64,000 nucleotides of DNA, from positions 427,110-491,109 of the forward strand of contig NZ_CP123991.1 of the NCBI RefSeq assembly GCF_029919255.1, given 5' to 3'. The first letter of the stretch is position 1; each line of letters begins with the position of its first letter. A program made the translations under genes and the position numbers. Positions 42,385-51,355 of this stretch are shown here, in pieces. The DNA is from a cyanobacterium endosymbiont of Epithemia clementina EcSB (GTDB lineage: Bacteria > Cyanobacteriota > Cyanobacteriia > Cyanobacteriales > Microcystaceae). The notes below the pieces were generated by a model. That model was given only the letters and a program-made list of their open reading frames with translations. It ran no database searches and was not told the DNA's origin.

Positions 42385-42451
42385 ATATTTCTATATTTAG
42401 AGTTAAAGATTAGCAAAATTTACTAATCTTTAACTCTAAATATAGAAATAT
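42385..42451. repeat. Perfect inverted repeat, 29-bp arms, 9-nt loop
   Basis: Arms 42385-42413 and 42423-42451 are exact reverse complements, the longest stem in the window. It lies between two minus-strand relics, 97 bp past the end of 42548-42722. Confidence 0.93.
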
Positions 42452-42547
42452 TAGTTTTATGTCTTATATATAAGACTTGTATATGTACTTGTTTTTTCTG
42501 ATTTACTAATAACTAAGCCAACAGCTTTAAAAGCTTTTAAATAAAAT

Positions 42548-42722
42548 TAATTCATTGGCAATAGATAAATAGAGATAGTATTTATTCTATCTGTAAACAG
42601 AATATCTGAAGAGTCATCATTGTTAAAATTTACACTCTTTAGTAATTTTATAGTTTCATTATTACGACATATTTTAAAGATACTATCTTTTCGTAATTTA
42701 TCTTCAGGAAGAACATAAATTC
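42548..42722 (-). pseudogene. C-terminal relic of an unidentified protein
   Basis: A 57-codon minus-strand frame, YVLPEDKLRKDSIFKICRNN and onward to DSSDILFTDRINTISIYLLP, ends at TAA 42548-42550. No start codon or upstream continuation is recognisable. The palindrome at 42385-42451 lies just beyond, where its terminator would be expected. Confidence 0.35.
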
Positions 42723-43589
42723 AATAAAGCTATTTTTCTTTCTAAACTCGAAAAAAATATTTTTGTTATCGCTTAAAGCGTAAGCATCTGACTGTAAGTA
42801 TCTGACCATAATACTAACTGCTACTAGATAAATAGTAACTACTTATTGTATTATTTTTTTTAATTTTAATTTTTTTTATTCGGAAACGATAATCATTAAA
42901 TAATATTTATCTTAAAAAGGTAAATATAGAAGATCTTTGTTTTTTAAATTTTGATAAAACTATAAATATTATCTTTGGAAATTAATCAGTTCTTTTATTC
43001 AAAAAATAGTTTTTCATGTATTCCTATAATAAAGTCATGAATAGAAAATAAACATAATTAAATTTAAGTTTCATTAAAAAAAATAGTTAGATTTTCAAGC
43101 AATCTCTTAAACGGTGAATTCACTAAAATTAATGTAAATACTTTATCCACATATCTATATTTTTTCTGGCAAAGAATTCCTGATTTAAGTTTTTGGGCTT
43201 TCAACACAATTTTATCCCTACTCTGACGGTTATAAAAAGACCATCTTCCCCCTTGTTTCTCAAATCTATGTTATCTCGGATAGGTTTTTCTCGACTTTTA
43301 GCTTTCTTTCTTTAGCTAACTTTAAACCATTTAAGTGTTTTATAGAGAAAAAACAGTAAATTCTTTCAACCACTGCTGAGAGGTGAGTTACAACTATTCT
43401 TTTAAAATAAGAGCTATAATTCATCTGCCTTAGCTCTCAGTTCACTTGTGATCGTTAAGACCATCTATGCTTCTTATTTTTTATAATCCTAAGTTTTTGG
43501 CTGTAAAATTAGCATGACTTCAATTATTCAAAGTATTTCATTGCATCCACTTATTTTATAAGCTCATTCTAAAACTTATAAACTCGTTT

Positions 43590-44395
43590 ACAATCTATGT
43601 AATCACTCATCTTTTGCTTATAAATATCATTAGAATGGGGAATTAATTTTAATGCCACTTCGAGGGATAGATTGAAAAGTAATTTTAGTTTTTGCATAGC
43701 AAGTTTCTATTTCAATAATTTATTGATGTTTTTTTCTGTAACTTACCTCAGACAGTTTCATTGATTTGAATTTCTAAAATTGTTTCAGGTTTCCACCATC
43801 CTGGATAATAATGAGAGTAAACTTTAATTTCAGCCTATTTTTTTACCCTTAATTAAGTCCTATTTCTTTTACTTTATAGATCACCTCCGTATCTAGAGCT
43901 AGGAAAATTATTTCTAGTAAGACTCAAATATCAACCCCAAAACGAGACATCATCTCACCTCTTTACCCAGGAACATGCATTTTTAACTCTTTGATATTTC
44001 TTATAGAATTAACTTCTGTTTTAAACTATCCCCCATTTGTGCCACCATGTTGCCAAGAGGGAAATTAATCACATTAAAATCAGCACAAAGCCTGTGCATA
44101 ACTTCGAGTCCGCTCGCATGATACAGCCAAGAACTCTATTGTTGAGAATTTAACCCGAAAGGCATAGACTCCTCAAACCCTAAAACTAGATTGTTGCCTA
44201 TGTGCCTATGTAATAATGACTTGCTGTAAATCTACATTCAACGGGATCTTTTTGTACCGCATCGGGAACCTATAACCCTGCTACAATTTCTATCCCTACA
44301 TAGGCAATAGGCAGCAATCGTAAACTGTCTTTTATTATATCCAAAACTCGATTGCGAACTGTTCAAGCTCTCCAAAATTGTATGGAGAGACTTAG
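43590..44395 (-). pseudogene. TRAP transporter solute-binding protein (DctP-like) pseudogene
   Basis: Minus-strand fragments in order: IEIVAGL and VPDAVQKDPVECRFTASHYY (about 44220-44320), ESMPFGLNSQQ then SSWLYHASGLEVMHRLCADF and NVINFPLGNMVAQMG (about 44030-44180), IKELKMHVPG then RGEMMSRFGVDI and FLALDTE (about 43880-44000), and YYPGWWKPETILEIQINET (about 43755-43815). These follow the conserved order of periplasmic TRAP receptors (LKMRIPGLGGEV, YYPGWWEPG). Stops and frameshifts abolish function. The membrane subunits are not seen, so the transporter has been lost. Confidence 0.78.
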
Positions 44396-44752
44396 TCCAA
44401 CTTGTAGCAACTTTCACTAAAAACGTAAGCTATTCCTTATTACTTCTCCTAAGCTAGATTGAACATTACAACAATTGAGAATCATAGTAGTGACAGTTTC
44501 TAATCCGACATTACTAAATAGAAAATCTGCGTTTCGTTATATATGGATAAAATATTAAGGTTTTTCTGACAGAATTATTCTTTAGTTATAGTTATCTACT
44601 GTGTCAAAGTTTATATTAAATTATAAGTCTCCTAACCAGATTAAACGAAAGGTTAGTATCGTCTAGCAACAGGGTTTTGTTGATTAACTTATCCTGAAAT
44701 TTCTGTTAAAATGGTTTGAACATATAACTCAACTTTTGTTAAAAACACTCTT

Positions 44753-46255
44753 ATGTTTAATTGGTTTTCCCGTCAAGTTGAAACGTCTGCTAAATCTCCA
44801 GAATCAAAACCTGTTGAAGAAAAAACTCCTTCTGATTCTTCACAAACCCAAAAACAAATCCCAGAACAAACATCCCAGTCCAGTCAAGAGGATTATTTGA
44901 CTTGGGCTAAGTTAGCTTATAAAAACATTCAACAGCGCAAGGGAGAGTCTCAATCAGAAAAAACTCCAGAAACGCTTGAAACTGAAGCTGATTTACAACA
45001 AGAAAAAACAAAAAAAACTGAGAATTCAAAAACTCCTAAGACTCCAGCCTCAGAAGTCTTTGAGGAATTCGTTCCCATCAAGGTAACTACTACCATTGAA
45101 ACTCCTAAACCCTCAGCACAAGAAGTTGGGGAAGAACCTGCTTCTATTGAAGAAAAAACTACGCCTGTTTGGATGCATAAATCTGATCGACTAGAAATCC
45201 TTAAGGAAACAGCGATAGAGACAGAAAAGGGAGAAGAATCAGGGTTAGCCTTTGATGAAGAATTTGTCTGGTCAGTCAAAGTTCTTGCGGCTCAAGGCCG
45301 TGCACCTAAAGATATTTCTGCCGAAGAGATCAGCTGGTTAAAACGACTGCGTCAAGGACTCGGTAAAACCCGTCGAGGGTTAGTTAATAAACTTAAAGCG
45401 GTTGTTGGTCAAGGCCCCCTCAACCAGGATGCGGTGACAGAAATTGAAGCTCTGTTGCTACAAGCGGACGTAGGGTTAGAAGCTACTGACCATATTATTA
45501 CAAGTTTACAAAGTAGACTTCGCGAAGAGACATTACCCCCCGAACAGGCGATTGCCTATCTTAAAGAAATTCTACGCGATATTCTTGATGCTCCCTTAAA
45601 ACAGATAAAGAATCCAGGGTTTGCTCCTCAAAAAGATACCCTCAATATTTGGTTAATGACAGGGGTTAATGGTGCTGGGAAAACAACCACCATTGGAAAA
45701 CTCGCCCATTTATCTAAACAATCCGGTTATAGCTGTATAATTGCGGCAGCCGATACTTTTCGAGCAGCAGCCGTGGAACAGGTAAAAGTATGGGGACACA
45801 GGAGTAATACTCTAGTAATTGCCAACCCAGGCAAAAATACTGATCCGGCGGCAGTAGTGTTTGACAGCATTGCAGCTGCCCAATCTCGCAAGACAGAACT
45901 CTTGTTGGTGGATACGGCAGGACGGTTACAAAATAAAAAGAATCTGATGGAAGAATTGTCTAAAATTAGACGAATTATTGACAAAAAAGCTCCTAATGCC
46001 CAAGTTGAAGCTTTACTAGTTCTTGATGCTACTTTAGGACAGAATGGACTACGCCAAGCTGAAGTTTTTTCACAATCAGCTAACTTAACGGGAGTAGTTT
46101 TAACTAAGTTAGATGGAACCGCTAAAGGTGGAGTAGCTTTGGCTGTTTCTCAAAAACTTAATTTACCTATTCGTTTTATAAGTGCAGGAGAAGAAATTGA
46201 AGACTTACGGCCTTTTTCTAGTTACGAATTTGTTGAAGCTTTACTCAATGCTTAA
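44753..46255 (+). CDS. ftsY: Signal recognition particle receptor FtsY
   Basis: A 500-aa SRP receptor GTPase that docks ribosome-SRP complexes at the membrane. The acidic, low-complexity A domain (1-190, rich in Glu/Lys/Ser/Pro/Thr) is long, as in other cyanobacteria. The N domain (about 200-290) is followed by the G domain: G1 GVNGAGKTTTIGKLAH (about 304-319), DTFRAAAVEQ, G3 DTAGRLQNK and G4 TKLDGTAKGG, and the closing GAL-type IRFISAGEEIEDLRPF. ATG at 44753. Monocistronic between two decayed regions. Confidence 0.95.
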   Translation: MFNWFSRQVETSAKSPESKPVEEKTPSDSSQTQKQIPEQTSQSSQEDYLTWAKLAYKNIQQRKGESQSEKTPETLETEADLQQEKTKKTENSKTPKTPASEVFEEFVPIKVTTTIETPKPSAQEVGEEPASIEEKTTPVWMHKSDRLEILKETAIETEKGEESGLAFDEEFVWSVKVLAAQGRAPKDISAEEISWLKRLRQGLGKTRRGLVNKLKAVVGQGPLNQDAVTEIEALLLQADVGLEATDHIITSLQSRLREETLPPEQAIAYLKEILRDILDAPLKQIKNPGFAPQKDTLNIWLMTGVNGAGKTTTIGKLAHLSKQSGYSCIIAAADTFRAAAVEQVKVWGHRSNTLVIANPGKNTDPAAVVFDSIAAAQSRKTELLLVDTAGRLQNKKNLMEELSKIRRIIDKKAPNAQVEALLVLDATLGQNGLRQAEVFSQSANLTGVVLTKLDGTAKGGVALAVSQKLNLPIRFISAGEEIEDLRPFSSYEFVEALLNA

Positions 46256-46744
46256 CATCTCCAAAGATTTTAGTCCTTAGATAAGCATTGTTAACATATT
46301 TTTGTTGATTGAACTTCAGTAATTACTTGCAAGTTAATTGCCTGTATAAAATATTCCAATAGGATAAATTTCTAAAAAATTACTCATGTTGTTAGAACAT
46401 ATAACTATATACAATTATACAATTGCAAGATTAATAGTGTTTCTAATTTTAATTTTTTTAAAAAAAGTCATAAACTATTAACAGTTAATAATAGATTAAA
46501 CAATAAAACTACACACAGGATTGGCAATGTGGTTCTCTTTATTAAGAAAATTTTAATGATAACAGAATACTTTTTCTAGTAGCATTGCTTTCGATCTGAT
46601 TTAAAAAGGTAAAATTAAGAATCAAGCTGATGTAATGTATCAATTTGATTCTGGATTATATTCAGATAGTTTTATTTCCTGGATATACAAAATATAAAAA
46701 AATAAAACCTTTATTAAAATTGCTAGTCCTGATACTTATATAGA

Positions 46745-46781
46745 AATTCCTGTTAATAAACAGGGTTTATTAACAGGAATT
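46745..46781. repeat. Perfect inverted repeat, 17-bp arms, 3-nt loop
   Basis: Arms 46745-46761 and 46765-46781; loop AGG. About 490 bp after ftsY, too far to be its natural terminator. Confidence 0.85.
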
Positions 46782-46801
46782 AAGACAATTTATATCTCTG
46801 T

Positions 46802-46834
46802 AATATTGACTATTTTTGTAATATAGTCAATATT
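46802..46834. repeat. Perfect inverted repeat, 12-bp arms, 9-nt loop
   Basis: Arms 46802-46813 and 46823-46834. Only 20 bp from the preceding palindrome and unrelated to it in sequence. Confidence 0.75.
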
Positions 46835-46891
46835 GATAATTCTAGCGAACTGGTAATATAAAATTGAATAGTAAATTGTCAAGTCAATTAA

Positions 46892-46930
46892 TTTTGTAGT
46901 TTAAAATAAACTTTATTTTAAACTACAAAA
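46892..46930. repeat. Perfect palindrome, 19-bp arms, 1-nt centre
   Basis: Arms 46892-46910 and 46912-46930 around a single C. It lies just beyond the 3' end of the relic at 46950-47058 and may mark that lost gene's end. Confidence 0.88.
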
Positions 46931-46949
46931 ACTCTCCTTTTAATCAACT

Positions 46950-47058
46950 TCAATTTATTATTAGTACTTTTTCTCGTTCCCAAAGTTGTCCCTTAGTAAA
47001 GATAGACAATAAATTCTTTAATCCAACTTCTAGCCTAATTCTTTCACCTTTATATTGC
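46950..47058 (-). pseudogene. Unidentified minus-strand relic
   Basis: Minus-strand frame GERIRLEVGLKNLLSIFTKG then QLWEREKVLIIN, ending at TGA 46950-46952. It reads as true protein but lacks a start. Family not recognised. Confidence 0.35.
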
Positions 47059-47326
47059 TACAATAAATAAGTTTTTTGACACTGATTAGTTAAGTTTAAT
47101 AGTCCTAATATTCAGTCTTAATTTTTATTAAAAATTTTAAAAAAGTTTAAAGGACAAAAAAACACACATTTAGAGGCCGAAATAGATATATGTTATTTCA
47201 ATTTTTCTGAGTAGGATAGAACTATAAATAGTCATATATTTATACATTGATCAAACTATTTACAAAAGAAACTTTATGGCATTAAGTACCAAAAGTAAAT
47301 ACAAAATAATTAAGTTTAATTTATTC

Positions 47327-47445
47327 TGACAATCGACCTTTCCAAGGAGTAGTAGAAAATATTAATTACAAAATTAAATTGATTATACAGATAAGCTTAT
47401 GGCTGAACTAACTTTGATACTCTTAGAAGAGTTTTATTAAGCTAG
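47327..47445 (+). mobile_element. Remnant of an ISL3-like transposase gene
   Basis: The plus-strand sequence encodes RPFQGVVENINYKIKLII and, one frame over, AYG-stop-TNFDTLRRVLLS. This matches the conserved C-terminal motif of IS204/IS1001/IS1096/IS1165 (ISL3) transposases, of the form SGVVEGINNKIKLIKRxxYGFRNFxxFRxRxL. A frameshift and stops interrupt it. Terminal inverted repeats and the rest of the element were not found. Confidence 0.5.
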
Positions 47446-47536
47446 TATTTCTCCATATGAACTTATTGCATCTAATTTAGGAGAGCTTTATTGACTAGTA
47501 TCTTCTGAGTCAAAGTGAAAAGTTAGAGTTAAAAAA

Positions 47537-49036
47537 TCAAGGCAACCATTGAGGATGAAATCCGATTAGAGGTAATTCTTTCAGTTCCACTTGAGTATTC
47601 GAAGTATTCTGTATTGGTGGAATCAGTAGCCATAATTGTCCACCGATAATTGCTTCTCCTGAATTACTAGTTAATTTATTATTAAAAAGGGGATTGTCAC
47701 TAGTTATAACCTGATCAAATACAAGAGCTAAACCGTCGGGAGATAAACTAATTTTTATGTCCTGATTACCGGATAAAGTTGCCAAAGGTACCATCGCTCC
47801 TTTTTTAAGATCAAACTTAGCAAAATAAGGTTGTTCTTTATATTCGTTAGTATTTACCAATTCGGTTAGTAAACAATAAAGAATAGTTCCCTTTAAATTA
47901 AACTGACAATCAATAATAGATCCTTGAGTTGTTAGGAGTTCTTTTTGTACCCCTTGATTATTCACATAAAAAAGTGATCTCATGTAACGCAAATTAGCAT
48001 CATCTGTATTAAAATCTACCATAGCTGCCGCTGAACCATTAGGAGCAAAATTGAGTAATTGACCGAATTTTGGTAAAAAATCCAAGGGTTCAGCTCGAGG
48101 TTCTAAGGGTAAAATTCCAATTCCTTCTCCTCTAGCTACTGCTAACGTTTGACTATCAGGAGTAATGGAAAACTCCCCCCCCGTTACTTTTAACCGTTCC
48201 GGTTTGTCCCCAGATTTCAGCATCCATAGGTCGAAATCTGCCGGATTGTGGCGGTTAATTCGTTGTATTACAATGATTTTGCCATTATCTGACAAATCAA
48301 ATTGGTTATTTTGATAGTCTTCATTATCAAGTATCAGTTCTATTTTCCCTGGTTGGTTAGCCTTGGGGTTGTCCACCCCATTATCAACTCCTGTTGTCAC
48401 CTTATACAGTTGCAATTCTCGTAATCCCTCAATTCCTCGCCCTTGAGGTGCAGCAGAAAAGAGGATGTGGTTACCTTGTGGATAAAATTCAAAGTCAATG
48501 ACAACTAGCTCTCCAGGAGTCAGAATTCGCTTATTCTGTCGAGTTAAATTATAAAAAATTAGTCTTCCTTCTTCTTCCCCTTGAGTTCCAATGTAAGCTA
48601 AAGCGCGATCGCGACTTTCAAACTCTCCCAGAAATGGTTCCATTACTTCCCCCGGTTGTCCTTGTTGTCTAAACCGTTCCCTGGCTCCAGAAAGATGGAT
48701 TTGATAGGTTTGTCCGTAAGGAACTGGATTTTTTAAGGTGTAAGCCAGTCGTCGTCCAGCCCAACTAAATTTACCAGGAACAGGAGGATCAATCACTAAA
48801 TTCTTTTCGACACTAACGGTATCCATCGGACGATCAAAGGTTAAAATAAATGCTCGATCTTTTGCCCCAATCTGCTTATCTTGCCATGTCAAACTTTTTA
48901 CTCGAGGTCCTTTTCTTAAAAAACATTGACTTCCACAGTTTTTTTCTCCTATGACAGAACCTCCAATTACAAACATTAAAGCTGCCATTATAAATAAAGA
49001 AATTTTGTCAATAGGTCGCAATGCTAGCTTCTTCAT
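47537..49036 (-). CDS. Exported Ig-like/beta-propeller protein of unknown function
   Basis: A 499-aa envelope protein. ATG at 49036 is followed by a hydrophobic anchor or signal segment (about 12-32). An Ig-like domain comes next (about 45-140, FILTFDRPMDTVSVEKNLVI to PYGQTYQIHLSGA, as in SbsA-type Ig domains). A C-terminal region (about 150-495) has TolB-like beta-propeller strands such as LSPDGLALVFDQ and ITPDSQTLAVARG. The longer frame begins with TTG at 49057, which I consider less likely. It is 54 bp downstream of the TIGR03943-type gene on the same strand, so possibly in one operon with the permease pair. Confidence 0.75.
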   Translation of the reverse strand: MKKLALRPIDKISLFIMAALMFVIGGSVIGEKNCGSQCFLRKGPRVKSLTWQDKQIGAKDRAFILTFDRPMDTVSVEKNLVIDPPVPGKFSWAGRRLAYTLKNPVPYGQTYQIHLSGARERFRQQGQPGEVMEPFLGEFESRDRALAYIGTQGEEEGRLIFYNLTRQNKRILTPGELVVIDFEFYPQGNHILFSAAPQGRGIEGLRELQLYKVTTGVDNGVDNPKANQPGKIELILDNEDYQNNQFDLSDNGKIIVIQRINRHNPADFDLWMLKSGDKPERLKVTGGEFSITPDSQTLAVARGEGIGILPLEPRAEPLDFLPKFGQLLNFAPNGSAAAMVDFNTDDANLRYMRSLFYVNNQGVQKELLTTQGSIIDCQFNLKGTILYCLLTELVNTNEYKEQPYFAKFDLKKGAMVPLATLSGNQDIKISLSPDGLALVFDQVITSDNPLFNNKLTSNSGEAIIGGQLWLLIPPIQNTSNTQVELKELPLIGFHPQWLP

Positions 49037-49089
49037 AAGAACATGGTCAAACAACAATTAACTTCTTCTCAAAAAAATTGTAATTCAGT

Positions 49090-49908
49090 TTAATATTCAT
49101 AAGGAGAATCAGGAGTTGGAATGGTCTTAATAGACGTAGCTTCTAACACCAATTGACGTTTTTCTGTAGGGGTCTCTTTCATGGTTTGCGTATCAACTTT
49201 GAGAGTTTCTGTCATCATTAGTGCTTCTACTTCTAACCAAGTATCAGGAGGATAAGCACTACGATCACCCTCTAATTTTAAAGGCAACCCTACCGGATAA
49301 GCATCTACTGCACAACAAGTAATAATAAAACGACTTAGAAAAATATAATTGTTAGGTAGAATGGGGGAGTGAACTACAAATCCTGTGACTTTGGCCTTTT
49401 GTCCTTCATAGGCATCAGGTTCAGGATAAGCATTCAAGGTACGAATCCATTCTATGAGAGATCTTTCCTCTGGTTTCAAAGTAGCTCTAAAGGTTTGGGT
49501 TGGGGTTTGGGTAATGGGTAAAGACTCAGAAATTCCCCTTTGTAGTGCCATTTGACTGTTGAAAATGGTTGGAGGAATCACCAGTCCAGCGATCGCTGTA
49601 ACAATTAACAAACCACTGCTCCACCCAGGGGGAAATAAAGTAATATGTTGAACGGACTCAAAATCTACTAAATTAGTGGTTTTTATGCGTGTATTTTTGA
49701 TTAATTGCGAGGTTTTGAGCCCAGTTAGCACCAAGAGAATAATGCTGGTGACAAAAACCAGCCAAAAGTAATTAGGGTGAATCAATAACTTTAACTGACC
49801 AGTTACCCAATATTTAAACAATAAAATTGCCCAAGACAGTAAGGCTAAAACATCTAACCCTGGTAGAAGACATTTTAGGAAAGATTGTAATTTTGAAAGA
49901 AAAGTCAT
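49090..49908 (-). CDS. TIGR03943/DUF1980-type membrane protein, permease partner
   Basis: A 272-aa protein with hydrophobic helices at about 15-35, 43-60 and 95-112 and a periplasmic C-terminal domain containing YEGQKAKVTGFVVHSP and RFIITCCAVDAYPVGLPL, the hallmark CC motif of this family. In many bacteria it is encoded next to a DUF318-type permease, as here (the permease stop is 41 bp upstream). Substrate unknown; a role in metal or small-molecule export is only inferred from the family name and context. A HIP1 octamer lies at 49589-49596. Confidence 0.85.
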   Translation of the reverse strand: MTFLSKLQSFLKCLLPGLDVLALLSWAILLFKYWVTGQLKLLIHPNYFWLVFVTSIILLVLTGLKTSQLIKNTRIKTTNLVDFESVQHITLFPPGWSSGLLIVTAIAGLVIPPTIFNSQMALQRGISESLPITQTPTQTFRATLKPEERSLIEWIRTLNAYPEPDAYEGQKAKVTGFVVHSPILPNNYIFLSRFIITCCAVDAYPVGLPLKLEGDRSAYPPDTWLEVEALMMTETLKVDTQTMKETPTEKRQLVLEATSIKTIPTPDSPYEY

Positions 49909-49949
49909 TATTATAATTTAGTATTACCTGATTAGGCACTGCTTTTATT

Positions 49950-50990
49950 TTAGAAGAAATAACTATGATATAAGGCTAGGATAAAGGTTAATTGAGCAAT
50001 TAAGACAAATAAATAAATCAACATTCTGGGTTTAAAGATTGAAAGCATCAAGCCAATTGCTTTAATATCAATCATGGGGCCAAAGACCAAAAACGCTAGC
50101 AAAGAACTTGTCGTAAAGGTGGACGCAAAGGAAAGGGCAAAAAAGGAATCTACTGTTGAACAAATAGACACAATTGCCGCTAAGAGCATCATAGCTATGA
50201 TAGAACTAATGGTTCCTCGACCTAAGTTAAGAATAATTTCACGGGGAACAAAGACCTGTAAACAAGCAGCAATCGCACTCCCTAAAATCAACATTCCTCC
50301 CAATTCTCTTAATTCTTGTATGACATTATCCAAAACTAATTTAAGTCGTTGGTTTGAGTTTGGAGTCAGGTTTGTGGATAAGGGAATAGCAGAAGCAGCC
50401 ATTCCCTCGATTGATAGAGGTCTTCCTGGTTTATCAAGTAAAAAAGTTCCTGACTGCAGTAGTGTTGGGCCATCTTGACGAAAACCTTCTTGAGTTAACA
50501 AATTTCTTTTACTTGTCTGATGGCGTAATCGAGTAACTCGTTGGGCTAAAAATGGTTGCAACAGAGGACGGGAATCTTTTTCGACGCTGAAAACACAGCC
50601 CATGATCACAGCAATGGTTAAGGAAAATACAATCCGAAAAACGACAATTTCTGGTTGTGCCCGAAAAGCTACCCAGGTTGACCAAACAACAACAGGGTTA
50701 ATGGTCGGGGCAGCTAATAAAAAACTAATAGCTGCCGAGGTAGGTATTCCCTGCATCAACAGTCGTCGCGCTACTGGAACGTTTCCACATTCACACACAG
50801 GAAATAAAAAACCAATACAACTGCCGGCTAATGCTCCTAAAAAAGGGTTTTTAGGCAATGTTTCGATTAATTTTTCCTTATCAATCAATAGCAGTAGACT
50901 ACTTGATAATAATACCCCTAATAAAAGAAAGGGAAAAGCTTCTATCAGCAGGCTAAGAAATAATGTGAAGGCGTTATACAGTTGACCCAT
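49950..50990 (-). CDS. Predicted permease (DUF318 family)
   Basis: A 346-aa polytopic inner-membrane protein with about eight hydrophobic segments. FLFPVCECGNVPVARRLLMQ (about 60-78) carries the conserved Cys-x-Cys-Gly-x-x-Pro motif of this permease family, and the second half repeats the fold (VSICSTVDSFFALSFAS and FGPMIDIKAIGLML). Related ArsP proteins export organoarsenicals, but the substrate here is unknown. ATG at 50990. First gene of a probable three-gene operon with the TIGR03943-type and Ig-like proteins. Confidence 0.87.
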   Translation of the reverse strand: MGQLYNAFTLFLSLLIEAFPFLLLGVLLSSSLLLLIDKEKLIETLPKNPFLGALAGSCIGFLFPVCECGNVPVARRLLMQGIPTSAAISFLLAAPTINPVVVWSTWVAFRAQPEIVVFRIVFSLTIAVIMGCVFSVEKDSRPLLQPFLAQRVTRLRHQTSKRNLLTQEGFRQDGPTLLQSGTFLLDKPGRPLSIEGMAASAIPLSTNLTPNSNQRLKLVLDNVIQELRELGGMLILGSAIAACLQVFVPREIILNLGRGTISSIIAMMLLAAIVSICSTVDSFFALSFASTFTTSSLLAFLVFGPMIDIKAIGLMLSIFKPRMLIYLFVLIAQLTFILALYHSYFF

Positions 50991-51355
50991 TATCAGTGAT
51001 TTGAGGATTTTTTTAGGCTTAACTTATCCTAAACCTTAACGGATATCAGTACCTCTACAAAAATTAAAGTTACTACAATTTTAAAATTATCTCCCTTCGG
51101 CAGAGGAAACTTCAGATCAGGCAACGGATAATAGTAAAAATTTGACTTATGATTAGAATCTATTGGAACTATTTCCTTTCCTTTCCCAACCGATGGGTTT
51201 AAGATCTCTGTCTCTTGGGAACAAGCATTTACAGTGGGTTAACCCCCCCGGTGCAAGCCTTTCAGCACTCTCTGTTGTCTGTTCCCTTGATTAATTGATT
51301 ATGGAAACCTGTACCGCACAAATTCACAGTTTAATGTTGGTAAAATATTAATCCC
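50991..51355. other. Intergenic region before the permease operon
   Basis: Contains the second copy of a diverged noncoding repeat (51095-51250) and the permease promoter region. I checked for a cobalamin riboswitch because of the nearby cobalamin genes and did not find its conserved core. Confidence 0.5.
51095..51250. repeat. Diverged noncoding repeat, copy 2
   Basis: Homologous in ordered blocks to 14540-14740, same orientation. Here it lies in the leader of the permease operon (minus-strand transcription), which raises the chance that one copy is a regulatory element. Confidence 0.5.

Larger units (their letters stand above)
40559..44752. other. 4.2-kb decayed region
   Basis: Contains no intact gene. 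Recognisable or likely relics are listed separately: 41660-42035 (+), 42013-42205 (-), 42548-42722 (-) and a TRAP receptor pseudogene at 43590-44395 (-). Two perfect hairpins occur at 41143-41190 and 42385-42451. A single DnaA-box-like TTATCCACA at 43143-43151 is isolated. Confidence 0.65.
46256..47536. other. 1.3-kb region with three hairpins and gene relics
   Basis: Holds three unrelated perfect inverted repeats within 190 bp (46745-46930), a minus-strand relic (46950-47058) and a transposase relic (47327-47445). No intact gene. Confidence 0.6.

Noticed and set aside
43143-43151. Perfect DnaA-box consensus TTATCCACA
   Set aside because: A single isolated site without clustered boxes, dnaA/dnaN or an AT-rich unwinding element next to it; expected by chance in 64 kb.
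51100-51300. Possible cobalamin riboswitch near the cobL/cobH genes
   Set aside because: The conserved B12-box and GGTG/ACTGT core arrangement was not found, and the site is downstream of the cobalamin genes, not upstream.
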